Assembly (NCBI GenBank): GCA_964023205.1
Contig: OZ026848.1
Span: forward strand, 3,648,501-3,712,500
DNA length: 64,000 bases
Source of the DNA: Lutraria lutraria
Lineage: Eukaryota > Mollusca > Bivalvia > Venerida > Mactridae
Reading direction: 5' to 3'
Made by a program: the position numbers and the translations under genes. The notes below the pieces were generated by a model. That model was not told the DNA's origin and made no database searches. It saw only the letters and a program-made list of their open reading frames with translations. Of the stretch, positions 1-13,768 are shown one piece after another (the stretch's first letter is position 1; every line of letters begins with the position of its first letter).

Positions 1-573
1 CGTTCAATATATATCTGGTAAAGGTACTCATTGTGTTGCAAATATGTATCATCACAGATAGAATTACAAAAGAATCACCAGAATTTAAGTAGCACTAAAA
101 TTCAAGAAAACATGAAAGCTATTCACGACCATTAGACTTCGCAGAGAACTGGACGCCACTTGTAGGTGGTATATAGCAAAAACATCATTGCAGCTACTCA
201 GGAAATAATGCACATAATGCATACAATAAACAAGACATACCTGGAGGCGGACAGTAGAGTGCCTCGACTCAGTCACGGTACAGCGTCCGAGACATGTCTA
301 CTCGACTCGTCTTCTTCGTCCTGAAATTGAAAGCGTTCAATGTATATCTGGTAAAGGTACTCATTGTGTTGCAAATATGTATCATCACAGATAGAATTAC
401 AAAAGAATCACCAGAATTTAAGTAGCACTAAAATTCAAGAAAACATGAAAGCTATTCACGACCATTAGACTTCGCAGAGAACTGGAGGCCATTTGTAGGT
501 GGTATATAGCAAAAACATCATTGCAGCTGCTAAGGAAATAATGAACATAATGCATAAAATAAACAAGACATAC

Positions 574-653
574 CTGGAGGCGGACAGTAGAGTGCCTCGA
601 CTCAGTCACGGTACAGCGTCCGAGACATGTCTACTCGACTCGTCTTCTTCGTC
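574..653 (-). other. Exon-like cassette of a 333-bp monomer (representative)
   Basis: This is the same cassette as in the 331-bp monomers but 80 bp long, because of the CA insertion in CTCAGTCAC. The acceptor here ends TTTTAG rather than TTTCAG and the donor is CCAG|GTATG, so splice dinucleotides are kept. The insertion creates a TGA in the basic frame (CGT GAC TGA), and the other two frames also have stops, so this form is closed in all frames. Mixed 78- and 80-bp cassettes argue against one long protein made of all copies. Confidence 0.45.
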
Positions 654-906
654 CTAAAATTGAAAGCGTTCAATATATATCTGGTAAAGGTACTCATTGT
701 GTTGCAAATATGTATCATCACAGATAGAATTACAAAAGAATCACCAGAATTTAAGTAGCACTAAAATTCAAGAAAACATGAAAGCTATTCACGACCATTA
801 GACTTTGCAGAGAACTGGACGCCATTTGTAGGTGGTATATAGCAAAAACATCATTGCAGCTGCTAAGGAAATAATGCACATAATGCATAAAATAAACAAG
901 GCATAC

Positions 907-984
907 CTGGAGGCGGACAGTAGAGTGCCTCGACTGTCACGGTACAGCGTCCGAGGCATGTCTACTCGACTCGTCTTCTTCGTC
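907..984 (-). other. Exon-like cassette of a 331-bp monomer (representative)
   Basis: Read on the minus strand this 78-bp segment is preceded by a pyrimidine-containing tract ending TTTCAG and followed by GTATGC, a good acceptor and donor pair. Its length is a multiple of three. Joined to itself at these sites with phase 2, one frame stays open and gives a 26-residue basic repeat starting TKKTSRVDMSRTLYRD. The acidic frame (DEEDESSRHVSDAVP) stops at TGA. All 331-bp monomers I inspected keep both sites. Whether it is spliced is unknown. Confidence 0.5.
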
Positions 985-3900
985 CTGAAATTGAAAGCGT
1001 TCAATATATATCTGGTAAAGGTACTCATTGTGTTGCAAATATGTATCATCACAGATAGAATTACAAAAGAATCACCAGAATTTAAGTAGCACTAAAACTC
1101 AAGAAAACATGAAAGCTATTCACGACCATTAGACTTTGCAGAGAACTGGACGCCATTTGTAGGTGGTATATAGCAAAAACAAAATTGCAGCTGCTCAGGA
1201 AATAATGCACATAATACATACAAGAAACAAGACATACCTGGAGGCGGACAGTAGAGTGCCTCGACTGTCACGGTACAGCGTCCGAGACATGTCTACTCGA
1301 CTGGTCTTCTTCGTCCTGAAATTGAAAGCGTTCAATGTATATCTGGTAAAGGTACTCATTGTGTTGCAAATATGTATCATCACAGATAGAATTACAAAAG
1401 AATCACCAGATTTTAAGTAGCACTAAAATTCAAGAAAACATGAAAGCTATTCACGACCATTAGACTTTGCAGAGAACTGGACGCCATTTGTAGGAGGTAT
1501 ATAGCAAAAAGATCATTGCAGCTACTAAGGAAATAATGCACATAATGCATTAAATAAACAAGGCATACCTGGAGGCGGACAGTAGAGTGCCTCGACTGTC
1601 ACGGTACAGCGTCCGAGACATGTCTACTCGACTCGTCTTCTTCGTCCTGAAATTGAAAGCGTTCAATATATATCTGGTAAAGGTACTCATTGTGTTGCAA
1701 ATATGTATCATCACAGATAGAATTACAAAAGAATCACCAGAATTTAAGTAGCACTAAAATTCAAGAAAACATGAAAGCTATTCACGACCATTAGACTTCG
1801 CAGAGAACTGGACGCCATTTGTAGGTGGTATATAGCAAAAACATCATTGCAGCTGCTAAGGAAATAATGCACATAATGCATGAAATAAACAAGGCATACC
1901 TGGAGGCGGACAGTAGAGTGCCTCGACTGTCACGGTACAGCGTCCGAGACATGTCTACTCGACTCGTCTTCTTCGTCCTGAAATTGAAAGCGTTCAATGT
2001 ATATCTGGTAAAGGTACTCATTGTGTTGCAAATATGTATCATCACAGATAGAATTACAAAAGAATCACCAGAATTTAAGTAGCACTAAAATTCAAGAAAA
2101 CATCAAGGCTATTCACGACCATTAGACTTTGCAGAGAACTGGACGCCATTTGTAGGTGGTATATAGCAAAAACATCATTGCAGCTGCTAAGGAAATAATG
2201 CACATAATGCCTAAAATAAACAACACATACCTGGAGGCGGACAGTAGAGTGCCTCGACTCAGTCACGGTACAGCGTCCGAGACATGTCTACTCGACTCGT
2301 CTTCTTCGTCCTAAAATTGAAAGCGTTCAATATATATCTGGTAAAGGTACTCATTGTGTTGCAAATATGTATCATCACAGATAGAATTACAAAAGAATCA
2401 CCAGAATTTAAGTAGCACTAAAATTCAAGAAAACATGAAAGCTATTCACGACCATTAGACTTTGCAGAGAACTGGACGCCATTTGTAGGTGGTATATAGC
2501 AAAAACATCATTGCAGCTGCTAAGGAAATAATGCACATAATGCATAAAATAAACAAGGCATACCTGGAGGCGGACAGTAGAGTGCCTCGACTGTCACGGT
2601 ACAGCGTCCGAGACATGTCTACTCGACTCGTCTTCTTCGTCCTGAAATTGAAAGCGTTCAATATATATCTGGTAAAGGTACTCATTGTGTTGCAAATATG
2701 TATCATCACAGATAGAATTACAAAAGAATCACCAGAATTTAAGTAGCACTAAAACTCAAGAAAACATGAAAGCTATTCACGACCATTAGACTTTGCAGAG
2801 AACTGGACGCCATTTGTAGGTGGTATATAGCAAAAACAAAATTGCAGCTGCTCAGGAAATAATGCACATAATACATACAAGAAACAAGACATACCTGGAG
2901 GCGGACAGTAGAGTGCCTCGACTGTCACGGTACAGCGTCCGAGACATGTCTACTCGACTCGTCTTCTTCGTCCTGAAATTGAAAGCGTTCAATGTATATC
3001 TGGTAAAGGTACTCATTGTGTTGCAAATATGTATCATCACAGATAGAATTACAAAAGAATCACCAGATTTTAAGTAGCACTAAAATTCAAGAAAACATGA
3101 AAGCTATTCACGACCATTAGTCTTTGCAGAGAACTGGACGCCATTTGTAGGAGGTATATAGCAAAAAGATCATTGCAGCTACTAAGGAAATAATGCACAT
3201 AATGCATTAAATAAACAAGGCATACCTGGAGGCGGACAGTAGAGTGCCTCGACTGTCACGGTACAGCGTCCGAGACATGTCTACTCGACTCGTCTTCTTC
3301 GTCCTGAAATTGAAAGCGTTCAATATATATCTGGTAAAGGTACTCATTGTGTTGCAAATATGTATCATCACAGATAGAATTACAAAAGAATCACCAGAAT
3401 TTAAGTAGCACTAAAATTCAAGAAAACATGAAAGCTATTCACGACCATTAGACTTCGCAGAGAACTGGACGCCATTTGTAGGTGGTATATAGCAAAAACA
3501 TCATTGCAGCTGCTAAGGAAATAATGCACATAATGCCTAAAATAAACAAGGCATACCTGGAGGCGGACAGTAGAGTGCCTCGACTCAGTCACGGTACAGC
3601 GTCCGAGACATGTCTACTCGACTCGTCTTCTTCGTCCTGAAATTGAAAGCGTTCAATGTATATCTGGTAAAGGTACTCATTGTGTTGCAAATATGTATCA
3701 TCACAGATAGAATTACAAAAGAATCACCAGAATTTAAGTAGCACTAAAATTCAAGAAAACATCAAGGCTATTCACGACCATTAGACTTTGCAGAGAACTG
3801 GACGCCATTTGTAGGTGGTATATAGCAAAAACATCATTGCAGCTGCTAAGGAAATAATGAACATAATGCATAAAATAAACAACACATACCTGGAGGCGGA

Positions 3901-5641
3901 CAGTAGAGTGCCTCGACTCAGTCACGGTACAGCGTCCGAGACATGTCTACTCGACTCGTCTTCTTCGTCCTGAAATTGAAAGCGTTCAATGTATATCTGG
4001 TAAAGGTACTCATTGCGTTGCAAATATGTATCATCACAGATAGAATTACAAAAGAATCACCAGATTTTAAGTAGCACTAAAATTCAAGAAAACATGAAAG
4101 CTATTCACGACCATTAGACTTTGCAGAGAACTGGACGCTATTTGTAGGTGGTATATAGCAAAAACATCATTGCAGCTGCTAAGGAAATAATGCACATAAT
4201 GCATAAAATAAACAAGGCATACCTGGAGGCGGACAGTAGAGTGCCTCGACTGTCACGGTACGGCGTCCGAGACATGTCTACTCGACTCGTCTTCTTCGTC
4301 CTGAAATTGAAAGCGTTCAATATATATCTGGTAAAGGTACTCATTGTGTTGCAAATATGTATCATCACAGATAGAATTACAAAAGAATCACCAGAATTTA
4401 AGTAGCACTAAAATTCAAGAAAACATGAAAGCTATTCACGACCATTAGACTTTGCAGAGAACTGGACGCCATTTGTAGGTGGTATATAGCAAAAACATCA
4501 TTGCAGCTGCTAAGGAAATAATGAACATAATGCATAAAATAAACAAGACATACCTGGAGGCGGACAGTAGAGTGCCTCGACTCAGTCACGGTACAGCGTC
4601 CGAGACATGTCTACTCGACTCGTCTTCTTCGTCCTGAAATTGAAAGCGTTCAATGTATATCTGGTAAAGGTACTCATTGTGTTGCAAATATGTATCAACA
4701 CAGATAGAATTACAAAAGAATCACCAGAATTTAAGTAGCACTAAAATTCAAGAAAACATGAAAGCTATTCACGACCATTAGACTTTGCAGAGAACTGGAC
4801 GCCATTTGTAGGTGGTATATAGCAAAAACATCATTGCAGCTGCTAAGGAAATAATGCACATAATGCATAAAATAAACAAGGCATACCTGGAGGCGGACAG
4901 TAGAGTGCCTCGACTGTCACGGTACAGCGTCCGAGACATGTCTACTCGACTCGTCTTCTTCGTCCTGAAATTGAAAGCGTTCAATATATATCTGGTAAAG
5001 GTACTCATTGTGTTGCAAATATGTATCATCACAGATAGAATTACAAAAGAATCACCAGAATTTAAGTAGCACTAAAATTCAAGAAAACATGAAAGCTATT
5101 CACGACCATTAGACTTCGCAGAGAACTGGACGCCACTTGTAGGTGGTATATAGCAAAAACATCATTGCAGCTGCTCAGGAAATAATGCACATAAAGCATA
5201 CAATAAACAAGACATACCTGGAGGCGGACAGTAGAGTGCCTCGACTAAGTCACGGAACAGCGTCCGAGACATGTCTACTCGACTCGTCTTCTTCGTCCTG
5301 AAATTGAAAGCGTTCAATGTATATCTGGTAAAGGTACTCATTGTGTTGCAAATATGTATCATCACAGATAGAATTACAAAAGAATCACCAGAATTTAAGC
5401 AGCACTAAAATTCAAGAAAACATGAAAGCTATTCACGACCATTAGACTTTTTAGAGAACTGGACGCCATTTGTAGGTGGTATATAGCATAAACATCATTG
5501 CAGCTGCTAAGGAAATAATGCACATAATGCATAAAATAAACAAGGCATACCTGGAGGCGGACAGTAGAGTGCCTCGACTGTCACGGTACAGCGTCCGAGA
5601 CATGTCTACTCGACTCGTCTTCTTCGTCCTGAAATTGAAAG

Positions 5642-8600
5642 CGTTCAATATATATCTGGTAAAGGTACTCATTGTGTTGCAAATATGTATCATCACAGAT
5701 AGAATTACAAAAGAATCACCAGAATTTAAGTAGCACTAAAATTCAAGAAAACATGAAAGCTATTCACGACCATTAGACTTCGCAGAGAACTGGACGCCAC
5801 TTGTAGGTGGTATATAGCAAAAACATCATTGCAGCTACTCAGGAAATAATGCACATAATGCATACAATAAACAAGACATACCTGGAGGCGGACAGTAGAG
5901 TGCCTCGACTCAGTCACGGTACAGCGTCCGAGACATGTCTACTCGACTCGTCTTCTTCGTCCTGAAATTGAAAGCGTTCAATGTATATCTGGTAAAGGTA
6001 CTCATTGTGTTGCAAATATGTATCATCACAGATAGAATTACAAAAGAATCACCAGAATTTAAGTAGCACTAAAATTCAAGAAAACATGAAAGCTATTCAC
6101 GACCATTAGACTTCGCAGAGAACTGGAGGCCATTTGTAGGTGGTATATAGCAAAAACATCATTGCAGCTGCTAAGGAAATAATGAACATAATGCATAAAA
6201 TAAACAAGACATACCTGGAGGCGGACAGTAGAGTGCCTCGACTCAGTCACGGTACAGCGTCCGAGACATGTCTACTCGACTCGTCTTCTTCGTCCTAAAA
6301 TTGAAAGCGTTCAATATATATCTGGTAAAGGTACTCATTGTGTTGCAAATATGTATCATCACAGATAGAATTACAAAAGAATCACCAGAATTTAAGTAGC
6401 ACTAAAATTCAAGAAAACATGAAAGCTATTCACGACCATTAGACTTTGCAGAGAACTGGACGCCATTTGTAGGTGGTATATAGCAAAAACATCATTGCAG
6501 CTGCTAAGGAAATAATGCACATAATGCATAAAATAAACAAGGCATACCTGGAGGCGGACAGTAGAGTGCCTCGACTGTCACGGTACAGCGTCCGAGGCAT
6601 GTCTACTCGACTCGTCTTCTTCGTCCTGAAATTGAAAGCGTTCAATATATATCTGGTAAAGGTACTCATTGTGTTGCAAATATGTATCATCACAGATAGA
6701 ATTACAAAAGAATCACCAGAATTTAAGTAGCACTAAAACTCAAGAAAACATGAAAGCTATTCACGACCATTAGACTTTGCAGAGAACTGGACGCCATTTG
6801 TAGGTGGTATATAGCAAAAACAAAATTGCAGCTGCTCAGGAAATAATGCACATAATACATACAAGAAACAAGACATACCTGGAGGCGGACAGTAGAGTGC
6901 CTCGACTGTCACGGTACAGCGTCCGAGACATGTCTACTCGACTGGTCTTCTTCGTCCTGAAATTGAAAGCGTTCAATGTATATCTGGTAAAGGTACTCAT
7001 TGTGTTGCAAATATGTATCATCACAGATAGAATTACAAAAGAATCACCAGATTTTAAGTAGCACTAAAATTCAAGAAAACATGAAAGCTATTCACGACCA
7101 TTAGACTTTGCAGAGAACTGGACGCCATTTGTAGGAGGTATATAGCAAAAAGATCATTGCAGCTACTAAGGAAATAATGCACATAATGCATTAAATAAAC
7201 AAGGCATACCTGGAGGCGGACAGTAGAGTGCCTCGACTGTCACGGTACAGCGTCCGAGACATGTCTACTCGACTCGTCTTCTTCGTCCTGAAATTGAAAG
7301 CGTTCAATATATATCTGGTAAAGGTACTCATTGTGTTGCAAATATGTATCATCACAGATAGAATTACAAAAGAATCACCAGAATTTAAGTAGCACTAAAA
7401 TTCAAGAAAACATGAAAGCTATTCACGACCATTAGACTTCGCAGAGAACTGGACGCCATTTGTAGGTGGTATATAGCAAAAACATCATTGCAGCTGCTAA
7501 GGAAATAATGCACATAATGCATGAAATAAACAAGGCATACCTGGAGGCGGACAGTAGAGTGCCTCGACTGTCACGGTACAGCGTCCGAGACATGTCTACT
7601 CGACTCGTCTTCTTCGTCCTGAAATTGAAAGCGTTCAATGTATATCTGGTAAAGGTACTCATTGTGTTGCAAATATGTATCATCACAGATAGAATTACAA
7701 AAGAATCACCAGAATTTAAGTAGCACTAAAATTCAAGAAAACATCAAGGCTATTCACGACCATTAGACTTTGCAGAGAACTGGACGCCATTTGTAGGTGG
7801 TATATAGCAAAAACATCATTGCAGCTGCTAAGGAAATAATGCACATAATGCCTAAAATAAACAACACATACCTGGAGGCGGACAGTAGAGTGCCTCGACT
7901 CAGTCACGGTACAGCGTCCGAGACATGTCTACTCGACTCGTCTTCTTCGTCCTAAAATTGAAAGCGTTCAATATATATCTGGTAAAGGTACTCATTGTGT
8001 TGCAAATATGTATCATCACAGATAGAATTACAAAAGAATCACCAGAATTTAAGTAGCACTAAAATTCAAGAAAACATGAAAGCTATTCACGACCATTAGA
8101 CTTTGCAGAGAACTGGACGCCATTTGTAGGTGGTATATAGCAAAAACATCATTGCAGCTGCTAAGGAAATAATGCACATAATGCATAAAATAAACAAGGC
8201 ATACCTGGAGGCGGACAGTAGAGTGCCTCGACTGTCACGGTACAGCGTCCGAGACATGTCTACTCGACTCGTCTTCTTCGTCCTGAAATTGAAAGCGTTC
8301 AATATATATCTGGTAAAGGTACTCATTGTGTTGCAAATATGTATCATCACAGATAGAATTACAAAAGAATCACCAGAATTTAAGTAGCACTAAAACTCAA
8401 GAAAACATGAAAGCTATTCACGACCATTAGACTTTGCAGAGAACTGGACGCCATTTGTAGGTGGTATATAGCAAAAACAAAATTGCAGCTGCTCAGGAAA
8501 TAATGCACATAATACATACAAGAAACAAGACATACCTGGAGGCGGACAGTAGAGTGCCTCGACTGTCACGGTACAGCGTCCGAGACATGTCTACTCGACT

Positions 8601-9500
8601 CGTCTTCTTCGTCCTGAAATTGAAAGCGTTCAATGTATATCTGGTAAAGGTACTCATTGTGTTGCAAATATGTATCATCACAGATAGAATTACAAAAGAA
8701 TCACCAGATTTTAAGTAGCACTAAAATTCAAGAAAACATGAAAGCTATTCACGACCATTAGTCTTTGCAGAGAACTGGACGCCATTTGTAGGAGGTATAT
8801 AGCAAAAAGATCATTGCAGCTACTAAGGAAATAATGCACATAATGCATTAAATAAACAAGGCATACCTGGAGGCGGACAGTAGAGTGCCTCGACTGTCAC
8901 GGTACAGCGTCCGAGACATGTCTACTCGACTCGTCTTCTTCGTCCTGAAATTGAAAGCGTTCAATATATATCTGGTAAAGGTACTCATTGTGTTGCAAAT
9001 ATGTATCATCACAGATAGAATTACAAAAGAATCACCAGAATTTAAGTAGCACTAAAATTCAAGAAAACATGAAAGCTATTCACGACCATTAGACTTCGCA
9101 GAGAACTGGACGCCATTTGTAGGTGGTATATAGCAAAAACATCATTGCAGCTGCTAAGGAAATAATGCACATAATGCCTAAAATAAACAAGGCATACCTG
9201 GAGGCGGACAGTAGAGTGCCTCGACTCAGTCACGGTACAGCGTCCGAGACATGTCTACTCGACTCGTCTTCTTCGTCCTGAAATTGAAAGCGTTCAATGT
9301 ATATCTGGTAAAGGTACTCATTGTGTTGCAAATATGTATCATCACAGATAGAATTACAAAAGAATCACCAGAATTTAAGTAGCACTAAAATTCAAGAAAA
9401 CATCAAGGCTATTCACGACCATTAGACTTTGCAGAGAACTGGACGCCATTTGTAGGTGGTATATAGCAAAAACATCATTGCAGCTGCTAAGGAAATAATG
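5642..9500. repeat. 17-monomer higher-order duplication, copy 2
   Basis: This is the second copy of the block at 1-3859, with the same monomer order and the same private variants. By eye the copies are close to identical, far closer than neighbouring monomers are to each other, so the duplication is recent compared with monomer divergence. Confidence 0.85.
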
Positions 9501-10119
9501 CACATAATGCCTAAAATAAACAACACATACCTGGAGGCGGACAGTAGAGTGCCTCGACTCAGTCACGGTACAGCGTCCGAGACATGTCTACTCGACTCGT
9601 CTTCTTCGTCCTGAAATTGAAAGCGTTCAATTTATATCTGGTAAAGGTACTCATTGTGTTGCAAATATGTATCATCACAGATAGAATTACAAAAGAATCA
9701 CCAGAATTTAAGCAGCACTAAAATTCAAGAAAACATGAAAGCTATTCACGACCATTAGACTTTTTAGAGAACTGGACGCCATTTGTAGGTGGTATATAGC
9801 ATAAACATCATTGCAGCTGCTAAGGAAATAATGCACATAATGCATAAAATAAACAAGGCATACCTGGAGGCGGACAGTAGAGTGCCTCGACTGTCACGGT
9901 ACAGCGTCCGAGACATGTCTACTCGACTCGTCTTCTTCGTCCTGAAATTGAAAGCGTTCAATATATATCTGGTAAAGGTACTCATTGTGTTGCAAATATG
10001 TATCATCACAGATAGAATTACAAAAGAATCACCAGAATTTAAGTAGCACTAAAACTCAAGAAAACATGAAAGCTATTCACGACCATTAGACTTTGCAGAG
10101 AACTGGACGCCATTTGTAG

Positions 10120-13100
10120 GTGGTATATAGCAAAAACAAAATTGCAGCTGCTCAGGAAATAATGCACATAATACATACAAGAAACAAGACATACCTGGAG
10201 GCGGACAGTAGAGTGCCTCGACTGTCACGGTACAGCGTCCGAGACATGTCTACTCGACTCGTCTTCTTCGTCCTGAAATTGAAAGCGTTCAATGTATATC
10301 TGGTAAAGGTACTCATTGTGTTGCAAATATGTATCATCACAGATAGAATTACAAAAGAATCACCAGATTTTAAGTAGCACTAAAATTCAAGAAAACATGA
10401 AAGCTATTCACGACCATTAGACTTTGCAGAGAACTGGACGCCATTTGTAGGAGGTATATAGCAAAAAGATCATTGCAGCTACTAAGGAAATAATGCACAT
10501 AATGCATTAAATAAACAAGGCATACCTGGAGGCGGACAGTAGAGTGCCTCGACTGTCACGGTACAGCGTCCGAGACATGTCTACTCGACTCGTCTTCTTC
10601 GTCCTGAAATTGAAAGCGTTCAATATATATCTGGTAAAGGTACTCATTGTGTTGCAAATATGTATCATCACAGATAGAATTACAAAAGAATCACCAGAAT
10701 TTAAGTAGCACTAAAATTCAAGAAAACATGAAAGCTATTCACGACCATTAGACTTCGCAGAGAACTGGACGCCATTTGTAGGTGGTATATAGCAAAAACA
10801 TCATTGCAGCTGCTAAGGAAATAATGCACATAATGCATGAAATAAACAAGGCATACCTGGAGGCGGACAGTAGAGTGCCTCGACTGTCACGGTACAGCGT
10901 CCGAGACATGTCTACTCGACTCGTCTTCTTCGTCCTGAAATTGAAAGCGTTCAATGTATATCTGGTAAAGGTACTCATTGTGTTGCAAATATGTATCATC
11001 ACAGATAGAATTACAAAAGAATCACCAGAATTTAAGTAGCACTAAAATTCAAGAAAACATGAAAGCTATTCACGACCATTAGACTTCGCAGAGAACTGGA
11101 CGCCACTTGTAGGTGGTATATAGCAAAAACATCATTGCAGCTGCTCAGGAAATAATGCACATAATGCATACAATAAACAAGACATACCTGGAGGCGGACA
11201 GTAGAGTGCCTCGACTAAGTCACGGAACAGCGTCCGAGACATGTCTACTCGACTCGTCTTCTTCGTCCTGAAATTGAAAGCGTTCAATGTATATCTGGTA
11301 AAGGTACTCATTGTGTTGCAAATATGTATCATCACAGATAGAATTACAAAAGAATCACCAGAATTTAAGTAGCACTAAAATTCAAGAAAACATGAAAGCT
11401 ATTCACGACCATTAGACTTTGCAGAGAACTGGATGCCATTTGTAGGTGGTATATAGCAAAAACATCATTGCAGCTGCTAAGGAAATAATGCACATAATGC
11501 CTAAAATAAACAAGGCATACCTGGAGGCGGACAGTAGAGTGCCTCGACTCAGTCACGGTACAGCGTCCGAGACATGTCTACTCGACTCGTCTTCTTCGTC
11601 CTGAAATTGAAAGCGTTCAATGTATATCTGGTAAAGGTACTCATTGTGTTGCAAATATGTATCATCACAGATAGAATTACAAAAGAATCACCAGAATTTA
11701 AGTAGCACTAAAATTCAAGAAAACATCAAGGCTATTCACGACCATTAGACTTTGCAGAGAACTGGACGCCATTTGTAGGTGGTATATAGCAAAAACATCA
11801 TTGCAGCTGCTAAGGAAATAATGCACATAATGCCTAAAATAAACAACACATACCTGGAGGCGGACAGTAGAGTGCCTCGACTGTCACGGTACAGCGTCCG
11901 AGACATGTCTACTCGACTCGTCTTCTTCGTCCTGAAATTGAAAGCGTTCAATATATATCTGGTAAAGGTACTCATTGTGTTGCAAATATGTATCATCACA
12001 GATAGAATTACAAAAGAATCACCAGAATTTAAGTAGCACTAAAACTCAAGAAAACATGAAAGCTATTCACGACCATTAGACTTTGCAGAGAACTGGACGC
12101 CATTTGTAGGTGGTATATAGCAAAAACAAAATTGCAGCTGCTCAGGAAATAATGCACATAATACATACAAGAAACAAGACATACCTGGAGGCGGACAGTA
12201 GAGTGCCTCGACTGTCACGGTACAGCGTCCGAGACATGTCTACTCGACTCGTCTTCTTCGTCCTGAAATTGAAAGCGTTCAATGTATATCTGGTAAAGGT
12301 ACTCATTGTGTTGCAAATATGTATCATCACAGATAGAATTACAAAAGAATCACCAGATTTTAAGTAGCACTAAAATTCAAGAAAACATGAAAGCTATTCA
12401 CGACCATTAGACTTTGCAGAGAACTGGACGCCATTTGTAGGAGGTATATAGCAAAAAGATCATTGCAGCTACTAAGGAAATAATGCACATAATGCATTAA
12501 ATAAACAAGGCATACCTGGAGGCGGACAGTAGAGTGCCTCGACTGTCACGGTACAGCGTCCGAGACATGTCTACTCGACTCGTCTTCTTCGTCCTGAAAT
12601 TGAAAGCGTTCAATATATATCTGGTAAAGGTACTCATTGTGTTGCAAATATGTATCATCACAGATAGAATTACAAAAGAATCACCAGAATTTAAGTAGCA
12701 CTAAAATTCAAGAAAACATGAAAGCTATTCACGACCATTAGACTTCGCAGAGAACTGGACGCCATTTGTAGGTGGTATATAGCAAAAACATCATTGCAGC
12801 TGCTAAGGAAATAATGCACATAATGCATGAAATAAACAAGGCATACCTGGAGGCGGACAGTAGAGTGCCTCGACTGTCACGGTACAGCGTCCGAGACATG
12901 TCTACTCGACTCGTCTTCTTCGTCCTGAAATTGAAAGCGTTCAATGTATATCTGGTAAAGGTACTCATTGTGTTGCAAATATGTATCATCACAGATAGAA
13001 TTACAAAAGAATCACCAGAATTTAAGTAGCACTAAAATTCAAGAAAACATGAAAGCTATTCACGACCATTAGACTTCGCAGAGAACTGGACGCCACTTGT

Positions 13101-13768
13101 AGGTGGTATATAGCAAAAACATCATTGCAGCTGCTCAGGAAATAATGCACATAATGCATACAATAAACAAGACATACCTGGAGGCGGACAGTAGAGTGCC
13201 TCGACTAAGTCACGGAACAGCGTCCGAGACATGTCTACTCGACTCGTCTTCTTCGTCCTGAAATTGAAAGCGTTCAATGTATATCTGGTAAAGGTACTCA
13301 TTGTGTTGCAAATATGTATCATCACAGATAGAATTACAAAAGAATCACCAGAATTTAAGTAGCACTAAAATTCAAGAAAACATGAAAGCTATTCACGACC
13401 ATTAGACTTTGCAGAGAACTGGATGCCATTTGTAGGTGGTATATAGCAAAAACATCATTGCAGCTGCTAAGGAAATAATGCACATAATGCCTAAAATAAA
13501 CAAGGCATACCTGGAGGCGGACAGTAGAGTGCCTCGACTCAGTCACGGTACAGCGTCCGAGACATGTCTACTCGACTCGTCTTCTTCGTCCTGAAATTGA
13601 AAGCGTTCAATGTATATCTGGTAAAGGTACTCATTGTGTTGCAAATATGTATCATCACAGATAGAATTACAAAAGAATCACCAGAATTTAAGTAGCACTA
13701 AAATTCAAGAAAACATCAAGGCTATTCACGACCATTAGACTTTGCAGAGAACTGGACGCCATTTGTAG
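10120..13768. repeat. 6-monomer higher-order repeat, offset 1990 bp, two units
   Basis: Five consecutive monomer types at 10120-11778 recur in the same order at 12110-13768: the AAACAAAATTG type, the GCATTAAATAAAC type, the GCATGAAATAAAC type, the ACTAAGTCACGGAAC type and a GGATGCC type. The sixth monomer differs between units. A related run occurs at 14433-15758, with 4313 bp separating 10120 from 14433. Confidence 0.75.

Larger units (their letters stand above)
1..3859. repeat. 17-monomer higher-order duplication, copy 1
   Basis: This block matches 5642-9500 at a fixed offset of 5641 bp. Rare variants occur in both copies at the same place: CGAGGCATG near 952 and 6593, GACTGGTCTTC near 1300 and 6941, and TTAGTCTTTGC near 3118 and 8759. 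The match weakens at 3860, where GAACATAATGCAT replaces GCACATAATGCCT. The start lies beyond the left edge. Confidence 0.85.
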